Positions 33,689 through 42,973 of a DNA stretch of 64,000 nucleotides are shown piece by piece (positions within the stretch are counted from its first letter, which is position 1; each line of letters opens with the position of its first letter). A model generated the notes under the pieces. The model worked only from the letters and a program-made list of their open reading frames with translations. It had not been told where the DNA came from and ran no database searches. The stretch covers positions 124,001 through 188,000 of the forward strand of contig JAFIGV010000027.1 of NCBI GenBank assembly GCA_017849575.1. Direction: 5' to 3'. The position numbers and the translations under genes are program-made. Origin of the DNA: Flavipsychrobacter sp. (lineage in GTDB: Bacteria; Bacteroidota; Bacteroidia; Chitinophagales; Chitinophagaceae).

Positions 33689-34551
33689 GTCCAGTTGTAG
33701 GGATAAAGAAGCGCCTCGTCTTCAACGTTAATTTGATGGATAAAATTGATGACCGACTCCTCCAGAATAGTGTTGGCCGCCTCTATGTTTTGTTTCAATT
33801 GTTCCATTGTTTCCACGCCGATAAGCACCTTGTCCACCAGTGGCATTTGCAGGGCATAAACCAAAGCCATGGTCATTACCGGAATGTTGGAATTTTTGCA
33901 ATGCTCGTAAACCTGGTCAATGTAGGGGGCAAGGGGTGCCAGTTTATCCGGCAAAGTGGCTGCCTGCTTCGCAAAAAGCCCCTGCAAAAAAACGGACCGC
34001 ACCTGCAGTTCCTTGTAGCGATCCTTCACCCGTTTAAAACTTTCCTGCCGCTTGTTTGCATTGTCGAGCAGATTGAACGGCGCCTGAATTACATCGATCG
34101 CTTCTATATCGGCGCAGTAGCTAATCTCTTCATTGCTATACACCGAAACTCCGATTTTGACGATCAGGCCGGCGTCTTTAAGGGCAAGGAGTGACCGGAG
34201 CGTTTTTTCCTTGTCGCTATACAAATCCTGAACGTCATGAAAAAAATAAGTGTTTATCTGCTTTGTCTGAAGGTCCTTTAAAGTCTGCTTCGCTTGTTCG
34301 GAAATTGATTCTCCCTGCGTATGAAATTTACTATTCAGAAGAAAATGTACGTTGCTCTGCTGTAAGAAATCGCCTATGATCGTTTGCGCATCACCATAGG
34401 CACGGGCACAATCCAGTTCATTAATACCGTGTTCGCTTGCATAGTTCAGGATGTCAAATATTTCGGCTTTGGCAGGTTTTCCGGTGCTGTTATTGATGCC
34501 ATAGTTGAGGCCGAACTGTACAGTGCCTAAGATGAGTTTTTCAGCTACCAT
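33685..34551 (-). CDS. Aldo/keto reductase
   Basis: 288 residues from the ATG at 34551 (MVAEKLILGTVQFGLNYG). The longer frame to 34608 reads into the acetyltransferase gene. TIM-barrel reductase signatures are visible: NELDCARAYGDAQ with the catalytic Asp and Tyr, LNSKFH with the Lys, and YFFHDVQDLY with the His. NADPH-dependent reductases of this group accompany SpsF/class III aminotransferase genes in glycan loci. The substrate is unknown. Start and stop overlap both neighbours by a few bases. Confidence 0.85.
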   Translation of the reverse strand: MVAEKLILGTVQFGLNYGINNSTGKPAKAEIFDILNYASEHGINELDCARAYGDAQTIIGDFLQQSNVHFLLNSKFHTQGESISEQAKQTLKDLQTKQINTYFFHDVQDLYSDKEKTLRSLLALKDAGLIVKIGVSVYSNEEISYCADIEAIDVIQAPFNLLDNANKRQESFKRVKDRYKELQVRSVFLQGLFAKQAATLPDKLAPLAPYIDQVYEHCKNSNIPVMTMALVYALQMPLVDKVLIGVETMEQLKQNIEAANTILEESVINFIHQINVEDEALLYPYNWT

Positions 34552-35089
34552 GATTTTCTTCGGGGGAAAAGATTGCCATTCGGATGACCGAGCAAAATTC
34601 GTTTTCAAAAATTACATGTTCTTTATAGACGCCTTCTTTTTCAAAGCCCACTTTTTCGTACAACTTTATTGCCTGCACGTTATCTGCTAACACACCCAGC
34701 GTTATTTTGTGCAAGTGTTCCTGCTCAAAGCAATACCGAACAATTTTTTTGGTTGCCTCGGTTGCGTACCCTTTTCCCCATTCCTGCCTGTCGCCAATCA
34801 TGAGCCCGAGTTCGGCATGACGGTGTCTGCGATTGACCGGGTCGATTTTTATATTGCCTATATGCTTGCCACTGTCTTTGATGTGAATCGCCCAGAAAAG
34901 AAGGTCTTCATTGCTTTCGGCTTTATTGAGAAAATCCATGAGCTGATCCTTCGTATAGGGTTCAAATATTTCCATATACCGGGTCACTTCGGCATCGTTG
35001 AGCCAGTTTAGATAAGTATCTGTGCAGTAGGTGGAATCGACAGGCCGAAAGTACAGCCTTGGCGAATCCAAAATAATCCGTTTAGACAT
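34541..35089 (-). CDS. pseH: GNAT acetyltransferase, probable PseH
   Basis: 182 residues from the ATG at 35089, which overlaps the PseC stop by eight bases; the frame to 35116 runs into pseC. SPRLYFRPVD, the acetyl-CoA loop RQEWGKGYATEATKKI, and NVQAIKLYEKVGFEKEG are typical of RimJ/PseH-like GNATs. Directly after PseC it should acetylate the 4-amino group of the aminated sugar, the PseH step. A second GNAT domain lies in the fusion protein of the same operon. Confidence 0.8.
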   Translation of the reverse strand: MSKRIILDSPRLYFRPVDSTYCTDTYLNWLNDAEVTRYMEIFEPYTKDQLMDFLNKAESNEDLLFWAIHIKDSGKHIGNIKIDPVNRRHRHAELGLMIGDRQEWGKGYATEATKKIVRYCFEQEHLHKITLGVLADNVQAIKLYEKVGFEKEGVYKEHVIFENEFCSVIRMAIFSPEENHGS

Positions 35090-36260
35090 GGGTAATAAAG
35101 TCTTGTACTTTTTCAATCACCGTATCGACTTCCTCAGCGCTCAGGGATGGGTACATGGGCAGGCTGATGCAACGCTCATAGTACCTTTCTGCAACCGGCA
35201 TACTTCCCTTTGCATAGCCAAGGTTTTGATAGTAGGGCAATGTGTGCACAGGTATATAGTGGATCTGGGCGAAAATATCCTGCCCCTTTAAGTAATCATA
35301 AAGTTGTTTTCTGTGCTCCACCAGAACTACGTATAGGTGATGTGCATGCTTTACGCCGTTTTCAAGAAGGGAGGCTGTTCCCACAGGTGTCAGCGGCCTG
35401 ACGGGACCTGATGCAAAAGCCGCATCATATTTCCGGGCTATCTCCAGACGGCGTGCCAAACCTTCGTCTGCACGCTGTAGCTGTGAAATACCTAAAGCGC
35501 AGAGTATGTCCGAGATTCTGTAGTTATATCCGAGCGCCTGCATTTCGTAGTACCAGCCACCGTGGTTTTCCTGCAGCAGTGCCGGATCTTTCGTAATGCC
35601 ATGGGTGCGCAGCATTAACAGCTTGCGATATAGTGTTTCATCGTTGGTGGTAATCATTCCACCTTCTCCGGTTGCAATATGCTTTACCGGATGAAATGAG
35701 AAAATTGCGAGTTCGGCAAAGTTGCCATTGCCACAGTTTTGTTTCACCTGATTGCTGTCGGTGAAATAGCCACCGGGTGCATGGCAGGCATCTTCTATGA
35801 TCCACAGACCATGTTTATCCGCCAAAGATCTGACCCGCTCAAGGTTTACAGGATAGCCGGCAAAATCGACGGGAATAACACCTGAATAATAGCCCCTTGG
35901 TTGGGCATCCAGCATTTTTTCGAGCTTGTCAAGATCAATGAGTCCGGTTTGTGCATCCACATCACAAAACTCGACCGTGCCTCCGCAGTAGAGGATACAA
36001 TTGGCAGAAGCGGCAAAGGTGATGGGTGTAGTAATAACCCGCGTACCTTTTTGCACATTGAGCGCCATTGCAGACAAATGCAAAGCCGCTGTACCATTCG
36101 TAACTGCAACCGCGTATTTAGCCCCGATATAGGCAGCAAATTTTTCTTCGAACTCAGCTACTTTCGGACCCTGCGTTAAAAAGGCGGAGGTAAGCGTTTG
36201 AACTACCGCTTCAATATCTTCCTGGGTGATGTTTTGTCTGCCATATGGTATGCCCATCAT
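35082..36260 (-). CDS. pseC: UDP-4-amino-4,6-dideoxy-N-acetyl-altrosamine transaminase
   Basis: 392 residues (ATG at 36260 or 36257). DegT/DnrJ/EryC1/StrS aminotransferase fold: YGRQNITQEDIEAVVQTL opening, GTAALHLSAMAL, IEDACHAPGG, and PLP lysine in SFHPVKHIATGEGG. PseC aminates C4 of the keto sugar made by PseB. It overlaps pseB by four bases and follows it directly, which supports the assignment over other members of the family. Confidence 0.93.
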   Translation of the reverse strand: MMGIPYGRQNITQEDIEAVVQTLTSAFLTQGPKVAEFEEKFAAYIGAKYAVAVTNGTAALHLSAMALNVQKGTRVITTPITFAASANCILYCGGTVEFCDVDAQTGLIDLDKLEKMLDAQPRGYYSGVIPVDFAGYPVNLERVRSLADKHGLWIIEDACHAPGGYFTDSNQVKQNCGNGNFAELAIFSFHPVKHIATGEGGMITTNDETLYRKLLMLRTHGITKDPALLQENHGGWYYEMQALGYNYRISDILCALGISQLQRADEGLARRLEIARKYDAAFASGPVRPLTPVGTASLLENGVKHAHHLYVVLVEHRKQLYDYLKGQDIFAQIHYIPVHTLPYYQNLGYAKGSMPVAERYYERCISLPMYPSLSAEEVDTVIEKVQDFITHV

Positions 36261-37285
36261 GCAACTTCATTTATTTTAAATTCAGCATCAACATGTTTTA
36301 CAATCAGGGCTCTGATATCTTCTACAGAGAGCCACTCCGTATTCTCGCCCGAATTGTTGTTAAAGCCCTGCGGCACCCGCTCTGCGCCAAAGCGGGCCAG
36401 GTAGGAAGTAAGGTCCCAAAGCGGCTGCTGCGGTAATATTGCATAGTATTGACCCAGATCAAAAGTGGAAAACGAATCGGCTACCGTGATCATCTCCTCG
36501 TGTATTTTTTCTCCGGGGCGAATGCCTACCACTTCTTTTTTGCAGTCAGGGCAAATTGCCTCTGCCACATCGGTAATGCGGTATGAAGGTATTTTGGGAA
36601 CAAATATTTCGCCGCCCCAATGATTTTGGAGCGCCCACAAGACCATGTTTACGCCATCTTCCAGCGAGATGTTAAACCGTGTCATGCGCTCATCCGTAAT
36701 GGGTAATACACCGGTATGCCTTCTGCTTAGAAAGAAGGGAATCACCGAACCGCGGGATCCCATCACGTTACCGTAGCGTACTACAGAAAATTTTAGTGAA
36801 CGTTTTCCCCGGACATTATTGGCTGCTACAAACAGTTTGTCGGAACAGAGTTTGGTGGCACCGTACAAATTTATTGGCGCCGCTGCCTTGTCGGTTGATA
36901 AAGCTATGACGTCGTTAATGCCACAGCTTATCGCCGCATTGATCACATTTTCCGCACCCATAATGTTGGTCATGATACACTCCATGGGATTGTACTCCGC
37001 AATAGGCACATGTTTGAGTGCTGCTGCGTGGATAATGATGTTTACGTCCTCGCAAGCACGTTTCAGTCTTTCTCCATTCCGTACATCACCTATGAAGTAG
37101 CGCATAAACGGGTACTTACTATCCGGAAACTCCTGAGCCATTTCATATTGTTTCAACTCATCTCTCGAGTACACGATGAGCTTATTTACATCAGGATAGT
37201 CTTCGATGATTTTCTTAACAAATGCTTTTCCGAATGATCCGGTGCCGCCGGTAATAAGAATATTTTTCGCTGCAAGTATCGACAT
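36257..37285 (-). CDS. pseB: UDP-N-acetylglucosamine 4,6-dehydratase (inverting)
   Basis: 342 residues. The extended SDR fold has NAD motif ITGGTGSFGKAFVKKI, ALSTDKAA with the catalytic Asp-Lys pair, and INLYGATKLCSDKL with the Tyr-x-x-x-Lys pair. FVPKIPSYRITDVAEAI is a PseB signature. The enzyme removes water and inverts C5 to give the 4-keto altrose derivative, first step of pseudaminic acid synthesis. It is nine bases downstream of the Wzz-type gene and leads the sugar part of the operon. Confidence 0.94.
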   Translation of the reverse strand: MSILAAKNILITGGTGSFGKAFVKKIIEDYPDVNKLIVYSRDELKQYEMAQEFPDSKYPFMRYFIGDVRNGERLKRACEDVNIIIHAAALKHVPIAEYNPMECIMTNIMGAENVINAAISCGINDVIALSTDKAAAPINLYGATKLCSDKLFVAANNVRGKRSLKFSVVRYGNVMGSRGSVIPFFLSRRHTGVLPITDERMTRFNISLEDGVNMVLWALQNHWGGEIFVPKIPSYRITDVAEAICPDCKKEVVGIRPGEKIHEEMITVADSFSTFDLGQYYAILPQQPLWDLTSYLARFGAERVPQGFNNNSGENTEWLSVEDIRALIVKHVDAEFKINEVA

Positions 37286-37294
37286 GAAAGAGAG

Positions 37295-38377
37295 TTATTT
37301 TATTGCTTTATCACTCATTATTGCTTTAAACAGTCGCGCCAGGGTCAGGTAGATCACAATGAATAGTCCACTCAACACTGCCCCGATTAAAATGCCTTTG
37401 GCTTTTCCAAGTTTTTGAGGCTTTATCGGAATGGTGGGCGTATCGATCACCTGTACAAGTGGCGTTTCTTTTCGCAGCGTTATCTCTGCAAGCCCAAGTT
37501 GCTTAACCAGTTCTTCGAGAATCGCTTTGTTCATTTCCACGTCCACGAGTTTCTTTTGCGAGGCCACTTTTAGTCGCTGGAAAGCCGGATTTAGATTTGG
37601 ATTTTCGTCGCCATACACGGCCGCGCCGGATAGTGCATTGTTTAAAAGTGTCCGGATGGAATCGACCTGATGCCTCAAGATATCAACATTTTCTTTGGAC
37701 CTTTTTGTCTGGCTTTCGATGTAAAATCGGGTTACATTTTCCAGCAGTTTCTCCGGAAATGCTTTAGAAAAATAAGGATCGGGGCTAACGGCAGTTATCT
37801 CAATAATGTCGTTTTTCTTATTGGGTTGATCTACCTGCAAATTGCGTTTCAATATCCAATCGTGAAATACAGTCAGCAGGCTATCCTCTACCCGGCTGTG
37901 GTTTTCAGCATCGGCATGAAAATTCAGTCCTTTGAGTTTTGCATTATCGCTCCAGCTATCTTTCAGGTCATTTAACGCAATGAAGCGATCTACCAAAAGG
38001 CTGCCCGGAGCATAAGGATCTTCAGACAGCAGGGCACGTGTTACCATTAATTTGGATTGTACGAGCGCCATCATATTCTCATCTCCCTGAAATACGCCGC
38101 CACTGGCACCGCCAAGGCTAAGACCGAACTGCGCGGCGATACTTGTTACACCATTTTTCGATTTACCGTCATTCTCCAGTACAAAGGTGAGCTGACCTTT
38201 ATACTCCGCCTGCGAAAGCAATGAGGCCAGCAAGCCCAATGCAGCACCGATCAATGTAACAAGAATGATGATTTTTCGCCTTTCGTTCAAAAATCTTATC
38301 CAGGCTTTCAGCTTCAGGACAACTTCCCGAAGGCTGATCTCATCTTTTAATACATTTTCATTTTCCGTTATCTTCAC
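37295..38377 (-). CDS. Wzz-type chain-length determinant protein without kinase domain
   Basis: 360 residues. Two membrane helices (about 37-55 and 328-348) enclose a periplasmic coiled-coil domain, and PTIPIKPQKLGKAKG near the second helix is the Pro-rich Wzz motif. There is no Walker or tyrosine-rich kinase part as in Wzc/BY-kinases. The start is GTG, five bases after the stop of the export-protein gene; no ATG is in frame nearby. It likely sets chain length and bridges to the outer-membrane exporter. Confidence 0.88.
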   Translation of the reverse strand: MKITENENVLKDEISLREVVLKLKAWIRFLNERRKIIILVTLIGAALGLLASLLSQAEYKGQLTFVLENDGKSKNGVTSIAAQFGLSLGGASGGVFQGDENMMALVQSKLMVTRALLSEDPYAPGSLLVDRFIALNDLKDSWSDNAKLKGLNFHADAENHSRVEDSLLTVFHDWILKRNLQVDQPNKKNDIIEITAVSPDPYFSKAFPEKLLENVTRFYIESQTKRSKENVDILRHQVDSIRTLLNNALSGAAVYGDENPNLNPAFQRLKVASQKKLVDVEMNKAILEELVKQLGLAEITLRKETPLVQVIDTPTIPIKPQKLGKAKGILIGAVLSGLFIVIYLTLARLFKAIMSDKAIK

Positions 38378-38381
38378 AATG

Positions 38382-40850
38382 CTATCTTAGAACAGTGAAT
38401 ATTAATGTGGCAATGGTTGCCAGGCCGGTAGTGATCGCCACGATCTCACTTGTACTCAACCTGTTCTTTCGCTCCTCTTTCACAGGTACAAATATCTCCG
38501 CACCGGGTTGCACTTTTGGATAGTTGCTGAAAAATAAAAACCGCTTAGTGCTTGCTACTGAACCATTTGCATACACAATGTACGAATGCCTTTTCATAGC
38601 TTTCGGCGAAAAGCCTCCGCTGGCCCGGATACACTTTCTAAAACTTTTGTTTGCCGAAAACAAGATGGATGTGGGCGACAATACCTCGCCACTCACCCGT
38701 ACGGTTTGAAGTTCTTTAGGAATACTTACGATGTCGCCATCTTCGAGTATCAAATCCGATGTCTTATGCGGTCGCTTCAATATTTGAGGCAGGTCTATAC
38801 CGACAAAATCGTTTCGGGTGCCTATATCACTGAGATTTACTTCGGCAGAATCGTTGGTGGCTTTCTGGAGTGATTCGAATTGCTGTAGTTTGTTTTGTTC
38901 TCTTTCAATATCCGATTGAAAGACCTTTCGACCGGGTCTTTTGAGCGATGCACCCTCCTCGTAGGCAAAAGAAGTAAGCCCGCCGGCTCTTTTTATCAGG
39001 TCAGAAATGCGCTCGTTCTTATTAGTTATCGTGTACAGGCCCGGATACAATACCTCGCCTTCTATACGCACCACTTTCTGTATCTGATAGCCGGGCGCGG
39101 GACGTACGGACACAATGTCAAAAGGTTTGAGAATGAATTCGCTTGCTTGTTTCAGGCTGCGGTCGATCTCAACATAGAATACCTGTGCCGTTGCGGTGCT
39201 GTCAGAAAGCGGATTGGCATGGGTCACTCTACGCGAAATTTCAACTCTTCTGGCGGTAGCGCCTTCTCTCAATCCACCGGCTTTTATGATCAGTTCTTCA
39301 AGGTTCGTGTTTTCCGAATAGGGAAATGTACCCGGCTTCCGCACTTCACCGTCTATCGTCAATACATATTCTTCCTTCAGGTCGAAGATTGAAGGTATAG
39401 ATATTACATCTTCGCGCCGCAATGGTATATCAGCTTCCTTTCCTGAAATGATATCCACCGGGCTGAAGGAGATGAGTTCGGTAGTCAGGTTGTTTTTTAT
39501 TCGGGTAATATATCCTCTGTTGGGAAATGCATCTTCTTTCAGCCCTTCTGCTTTTTTTATTAATTGACTTAGCGTCATCCCTTCCGTCAGTTCAAAGGCC
39601 CCCGGCCGAAACACAGCACCATTAATCTGCACCCGATTTTCGAACCGATCTAAAATTGGCTCCACAAAATATTGATCACCGGTAGCAGGTTTGTAATCAT
39701 CATAATTTCCGGCGGTAATATCTTCAATCTTACGCTCTGTTTCTGTGTTTTTCAGCACTTTTATCCTTGCACGGTAGGCACGTTCATTGAAATCGCCTGC
39801 AAAGCTGATCAGGTCTTTGAGGCTTTCTCCGTTCACCATTTCATACACGCCCGGTCGTTTTACTTCGCCCGATATTTCCACCCTTGTTCTATAGGTGGGC
39901 ACTCGTATCACATCCTGATCCTGCAGCCGGATATTGTTCTTCAAACTGCCATACAGCAGAAAATCATATACATCGAGCGCGGCGACCACCGTACCCCCTC
40001 TCACAATCTGAATTACGCGGAAAGAGCCGTTGAGGGACGGGCCGCCAGAGGCATACAGTGCATTAAAGACCGTAGCAACAGAAGGCAAGGTATAGGTGCC
40101 CGGCTTCATAAGTTCGCCGGTAAGTACTACCCTGATGCTTCTGATGTTTCCTAAAGAAATGCTTACAGAGGTGGTACCATTGCCAATGCCATTGTATATT
40201 TTAGAAAGCCTCGAGCGGATGCGGGCACTTGCCTGCTCCATCGTAGCTCCGCTAACGGGCACTACGCCAACCATGGGTATATTGATCGTTCCCTCCGGAG
40301 ATACCGTCAGTTGATAGCTCGCTTCGGAATAACCGTAAATGTCAATGAGTATCTGATCGTCGGGACCAAGTTCATAGTCGGGTGGTGTGGCCAGCCGGAG
40401 GTTGGGCTCAAAGGTTAGATTCGTATTCGCAAAAAGGGAGGCGCCAAAAATCTTATTACGTAGTTCTTCCTCGCGCGGCGTGATCCCCGATTTTGTTGTG
40501 TTCTGTTCAGAAATGGGATTTTCTTCTTCGCCGGGAACCTTATTTACTTTCCGGCCTGGCTGTTGTTTAACTGAGCTTGGTGTACTTTGTTTTTTTAGCT
40601 TCTCAACTCTTAGCCTCAGCTTTTCAATTTCACGGGCATCCATTCCGCGTGCTATCGCTACCTGCTCCAACTGGCCTTCCCCAAGCCCCGACGATTCTAC
40701 CTGCTTCATAAATGCCCTGACCTGTGCATCGGTCATGTCATCTACATGCATCGAGCTTAGGTCCTGCAGTTTCTGGGTTTGCGCGTAAGCAGGGCAAACC
40801 AATACAAGCATTGCTCCGAAAACGAAACATCTAAAAAAATAATTCAACAT
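38382..40850 (-). CDS. Polysaccharide export outer membrane protein with six SLBB repeats (Wza-like)
   Basis: 822 residues from the ATG at 40850, which opens directly onto a signal peptide (FFRCFVFGAMLVLVCPAYAQ); the frame to 40904 is a leader. After a helical, Lys/Glu-rich segment comes the export domain (DYELGPDDQILIDIYGYSE). Six SLBB-type units then follow, visible by VVLTGELMKPGTY, VEISGEVKRPGVY, VQINGAVFRPGAF, LTIDGEVRKPGTF, VRIEGEVLYPGLY and VRVSGEVLSPTSI. A C-terminal membrane helix ends the protein. Wza-like proteins form the outer-membrane exit pore for capsule or exopolysaccharide. It is the first gene of the 20-kb glycan operon. Confidence 0.92.
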   Translation of the reverse strand: MLNYFFRCFVFGAMLVLVCPAYAQTQKLQDLSSMHVDDMTDAQVRAFMKQVESSGLGEGQLEQVAIARGMDAREIEKLRLRVEKLKKQSTPSSVKQQPGRKVNKVPGEEENPISEQNTTKSGITPREEELRNKIFGASLFANTNLTFEPNLRLATPPDYELGPDDQILIDIYGYSEASYQLTVSPEGTINIPMVGVVPVSGATMEQASARIRSRLSKIYNGIGNGTTSVSISLGNIRSIRVVLTGELMKPGTYTLPSVATVFNALYASGGPSLNGSFRVIQIVRGGTVVAALDVYDFLLYGSLKNNIRLQDQDVIRVPTYRTRVEISGEVKRPGVYEMVNGESLKDLISFAGDFNERAYRARIKVLKNTETERKIEDITAGNYDDYKPATGDQYFVEPILDRFENRVQINGAVFRPGAFELTEGMTLSQLIKKAEGLKEDAFPNRGYITRIKNNLTTELISFSPVDIISGKEADIPLRREDVISIPSIFDLKEEYVLTIDGEVRKPGTFPYSENTNLEELIIKAGGLREGATARRVEISRRVTHANPLSDSTATAQVFYVEIDRSLKQASEFILKPFDIVSVRPAPGYQIQKVVRIEGEVLYPGLYTITNKNERISDLIKRAGGLTSFAYEEGASLKRPGRKVFQSDIEREQNKLQQFESLQKATNDSAEVNLSDIGTRNDFVGIDLPQILKRPHKTSDLILEDGDIVSIPKELQTVRVSGEVLSPTSILFSANKSFRKCIRASGGFSPKAMKRHSYIVYANGSVASTKRFLFFSNYPKVQPGAEIFVPVKEERKNRLSTSEIVAITTGLATIATLIFTVLR

Positions 40851-40943
40851 CACGCTGTTCCTTTTGATAAACTGTGTCGCAACAGCAATTTGCTGTAACA
40901 ACAAACAACATTCACATTCATGCTTTAAAAGATAGTGTTAAAG

Positions 40944-40951
40944 CAAAAATA
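40944..40951 (-). promoter_or_regulatory. Possible -7 element for the polysaccharide operon
   Basis: TATTTTTG on the minus strand matches TAnnTTTG exactly and would give a leader of about 87 bases before the SLBB gene. At the right spacing only GGTTA is present where TTG is expected, so the -33 side is weak. Confidence 0.4.
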
Positions 40952-41035
40952 TCATTCGCCACGGAAATTAACCTGGTAAAAGTATCTGCAAATAGTACCT
41001 GTTTTGAAGCCTTCAAATGTAATTAAGAATCGAAA

Positions 41036-41073
41036 TAAAGCAAAAAGGCATACTGATTCACTCGGTATGCCTT
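41036..41073 (-). terminator. Terminator of the M2 peptidase gene
   Basis: On the minus strand AAGGCATAC and GTATGCCTT form a perfect 9-bp stem around an 11-base loop, followed by TTTGCTTT. It begins 22 bases past the stop. Confidence 0.8.
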
Positions 41074-41094
41074 AATCATCAGAAATTCAAAATC

Positions 41095-42897
41095 CTACAT
41101 CCGCTCCGGCAGTGTGTATTTTCTACCGTTGTTTTGTTGTTTCAACCAATCCACCAAAGGTTGAAAATACTCGAGCATCGCATTGGCATTGAGCTCGTCG
41201 CCGGTTGATTCTTTCAGCACTACACGCCAGTCTTTCGAGGCACCGGGATACATGATCTTGCGCAGGAAGTCGCCAATTCCTTTTTGTCCGTAATAATTTG
41301 TAGCGCGCGGATCCTGATGCAGAATGTTCTTGGCAATATGGTTGTGCAACTGATAAAGAATCACATAAGACAGTGCATAGTCATAGTACTGTGCAGGATC
41401 ATCATTGATATGTGTTTTTGTAGCCGCATCGCAGTAGTCTTCTCCACGGTCTGATGGCGGCACAATGCCCTGATACTTTTTAGCAAGCTCCCACCATTTG
41501 GCATTGAATTGATCGGCGGGTAGATTGTCCACATAGAGCGCTTTTTCAAAGTTGCTCATGGTGCCGCAGGAAAAGAACATGAACACTACCGAATTGAGTG
41601 CTTCTTTCATCAATGATTGGATGCTGTCGGTCTGCACCTGGGCGTCTATCAACCCGCGACCTACCAGGTAGGGCTTCTGCATGGCAGCAAGTCCCATCAT
41701 GGTGCCAATGGCTTCATGATAAGCACGGTTAGCACCTCCGCGCAGCAGGGGTGGCACATCGGGGTTGGTATATGTGAGGTAGTAAAAAATGTGTCCTAAC
41801 TCATGGTTAGCAGTTTCCCACCACTCGGCATTGGGCTCTATGCTCATCAGGCTACGAACATCGTGGTTAAGGTCCATATGCCAGGCAGAGGCGTGGTTGT
41901 TTTTCTTCACATTGCTGTCGGCAGGATAAGGATAAAGGCTGGAGCGCTCCCAGAAAGTTTGCGGCAGCGAAGGGAATCCAATGCTTGTGTACAGTTTTTC
42001 GCCTTCGTGCACAATCCATTCTTTCGATTTTGTGCTGAGCACTTTATCAAGGTCTATGCCTTGCACATTTACCGCACTGCTCCAGTCTTGTCCCCAGCGG
42101 TTGGGCAGCCAATGTGCGGGAAGGTAGTCGGGCACATCTTTAGCGCCATATTTTTTTGCCAGTTCATAACGCATCCATGTATGCAACTCGCGATAGAGCG
42201 GATACAGTTCGCTCATCAGCTTGTCCATGGTCTGCATCATCTCGTCGGTCTTCATGTTGTAGTCCGACACCTGATAGGAGAAGTAGTCGTTGTACCCTAA
42301 TTCCTGCACCGTTTTATTGCGCAAATCGCGGAGTTGCACCAGCCCGGGTTTCAGAGTCTTGCCCACTTCTTTGCTTGCATTCCACGCTGCGAGGCGCTTG
42401 TCCACGTTCGACTCGCGTTTTAAGATGTCGTCAATATCGTTAGTGCTCACCTTGCTGCCATTAAGGCTGTATTGATACCCATAAAGTTTTTGGGTTTGCT
42501 CGGTCTCAGCTTTGATGCGCTGTTTCACCACGTCGGCAATAGTTTGTGGATTGTTGGCTGCGGCATAAAGAATTAGGTCGAGTTGCTTTTTCTGCAGGTC
42601 GGTGAGCTGATCTTTTTGCTCCAGAAATTTTTTGGCTTGCTCTATATTTTCTTTGCTGCCTGTAAAAGCTGCCATGGCTTCATCCGCTTTCTGCGCATTG
42701 ATCGAGTTGGTGCTGTCGCCTTCTTTTATTTCGATGTTTGCCTTCCACTGTGCTTCGCTCGAATTGGTATAGAGCTTCACATACTGTGTGGTATAGTCGT
42801 CAATAAATTTCTGCGCGTCCTGCTGCGTTTTCTCGTGGTTGCTGCACGATGAAAATGCAAGAGCCACTGCAAGGGCAATGCCGCTGATTTTTTTCAT
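41095..42897 (-). CDS. M2 family peptidyl-dipeptidase (ACE-like) lipoprotein
   Basis: 600 residues from the ATG at 42897; the frame to 42990 overlaps the next gene and has no signal peptide. A lipoprotein signal ends AFSSC (Cys about 17). The zinc site is NHELGHIFYY (HExxH) with the third ligand in AYHEAIGTMMGL. The M2 family includes angiotensin-converting enzyme and bacterial dipeptidyl carboxypeptidases, which remove C-terminal dipeptides. The lipid anchor suggests action in the periplasm or at the cell surface. The M28 peptidase gene ends 76 bases upstream. Confidence 0.93.
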   Translation of the reverse strand: MKKISGIALAVALAFSSCSNHEKTQQDAQKFIDDYTTQYVKLYTNSSEAQWKANIEIKEGDSTNSINAQKADEAMAAFTGSKENIEQAKKFLEQKDQLTDLQKKQLDLILYAAANNPQTIADVVKQRIKAETEQTQKLYGYQYSLNGSKVSTNDIDDILKRESNVDKRLAAWNASKEVGKTLKPGLVQLRDLRNKTVQELGYNDYFSYQVSDYNMKTDEMMQTMDKLMSELYPLYRELHTWMRYELAKKYGAKDVPDYLPAHWLPNRWGQDWSSAVNVQGIDLDKVLSTKSKEWIVHEGEKLYTSIGFPSLPQTFWERSSLYPYPADSNVKKNNHASAWHMDLNHDVRSLMSIEPNAEWWETANHELGHIFYYLTYTNPDVPPLLRGGANRAYHEAIGTMMGLAAMQKPYLVGRGLIDAQVQTDSIQSLMKEALNSVVFMFFSCGTMSNFEKALYVDNLPADQFNAKWWELAKKYQGIVPPSDRGEDYCDAATKTHINDDPAQYYDYALSYVILYQLHNHIAKNILHQDPRATNYYGQKGIGDFLRKIMYPGASKDWRVVLKESTGDELNANAMLEYFQPLVDWLKQQNNGRKYTLPERM

Positions 42898-42973
42898 TTC
42901 CAAGGAATTTGCATTAAAAGTAAAAAACCTACGGCTTTCGCGGCAGGTGAGGCTTTGGGTGAAATTTGCTGAG

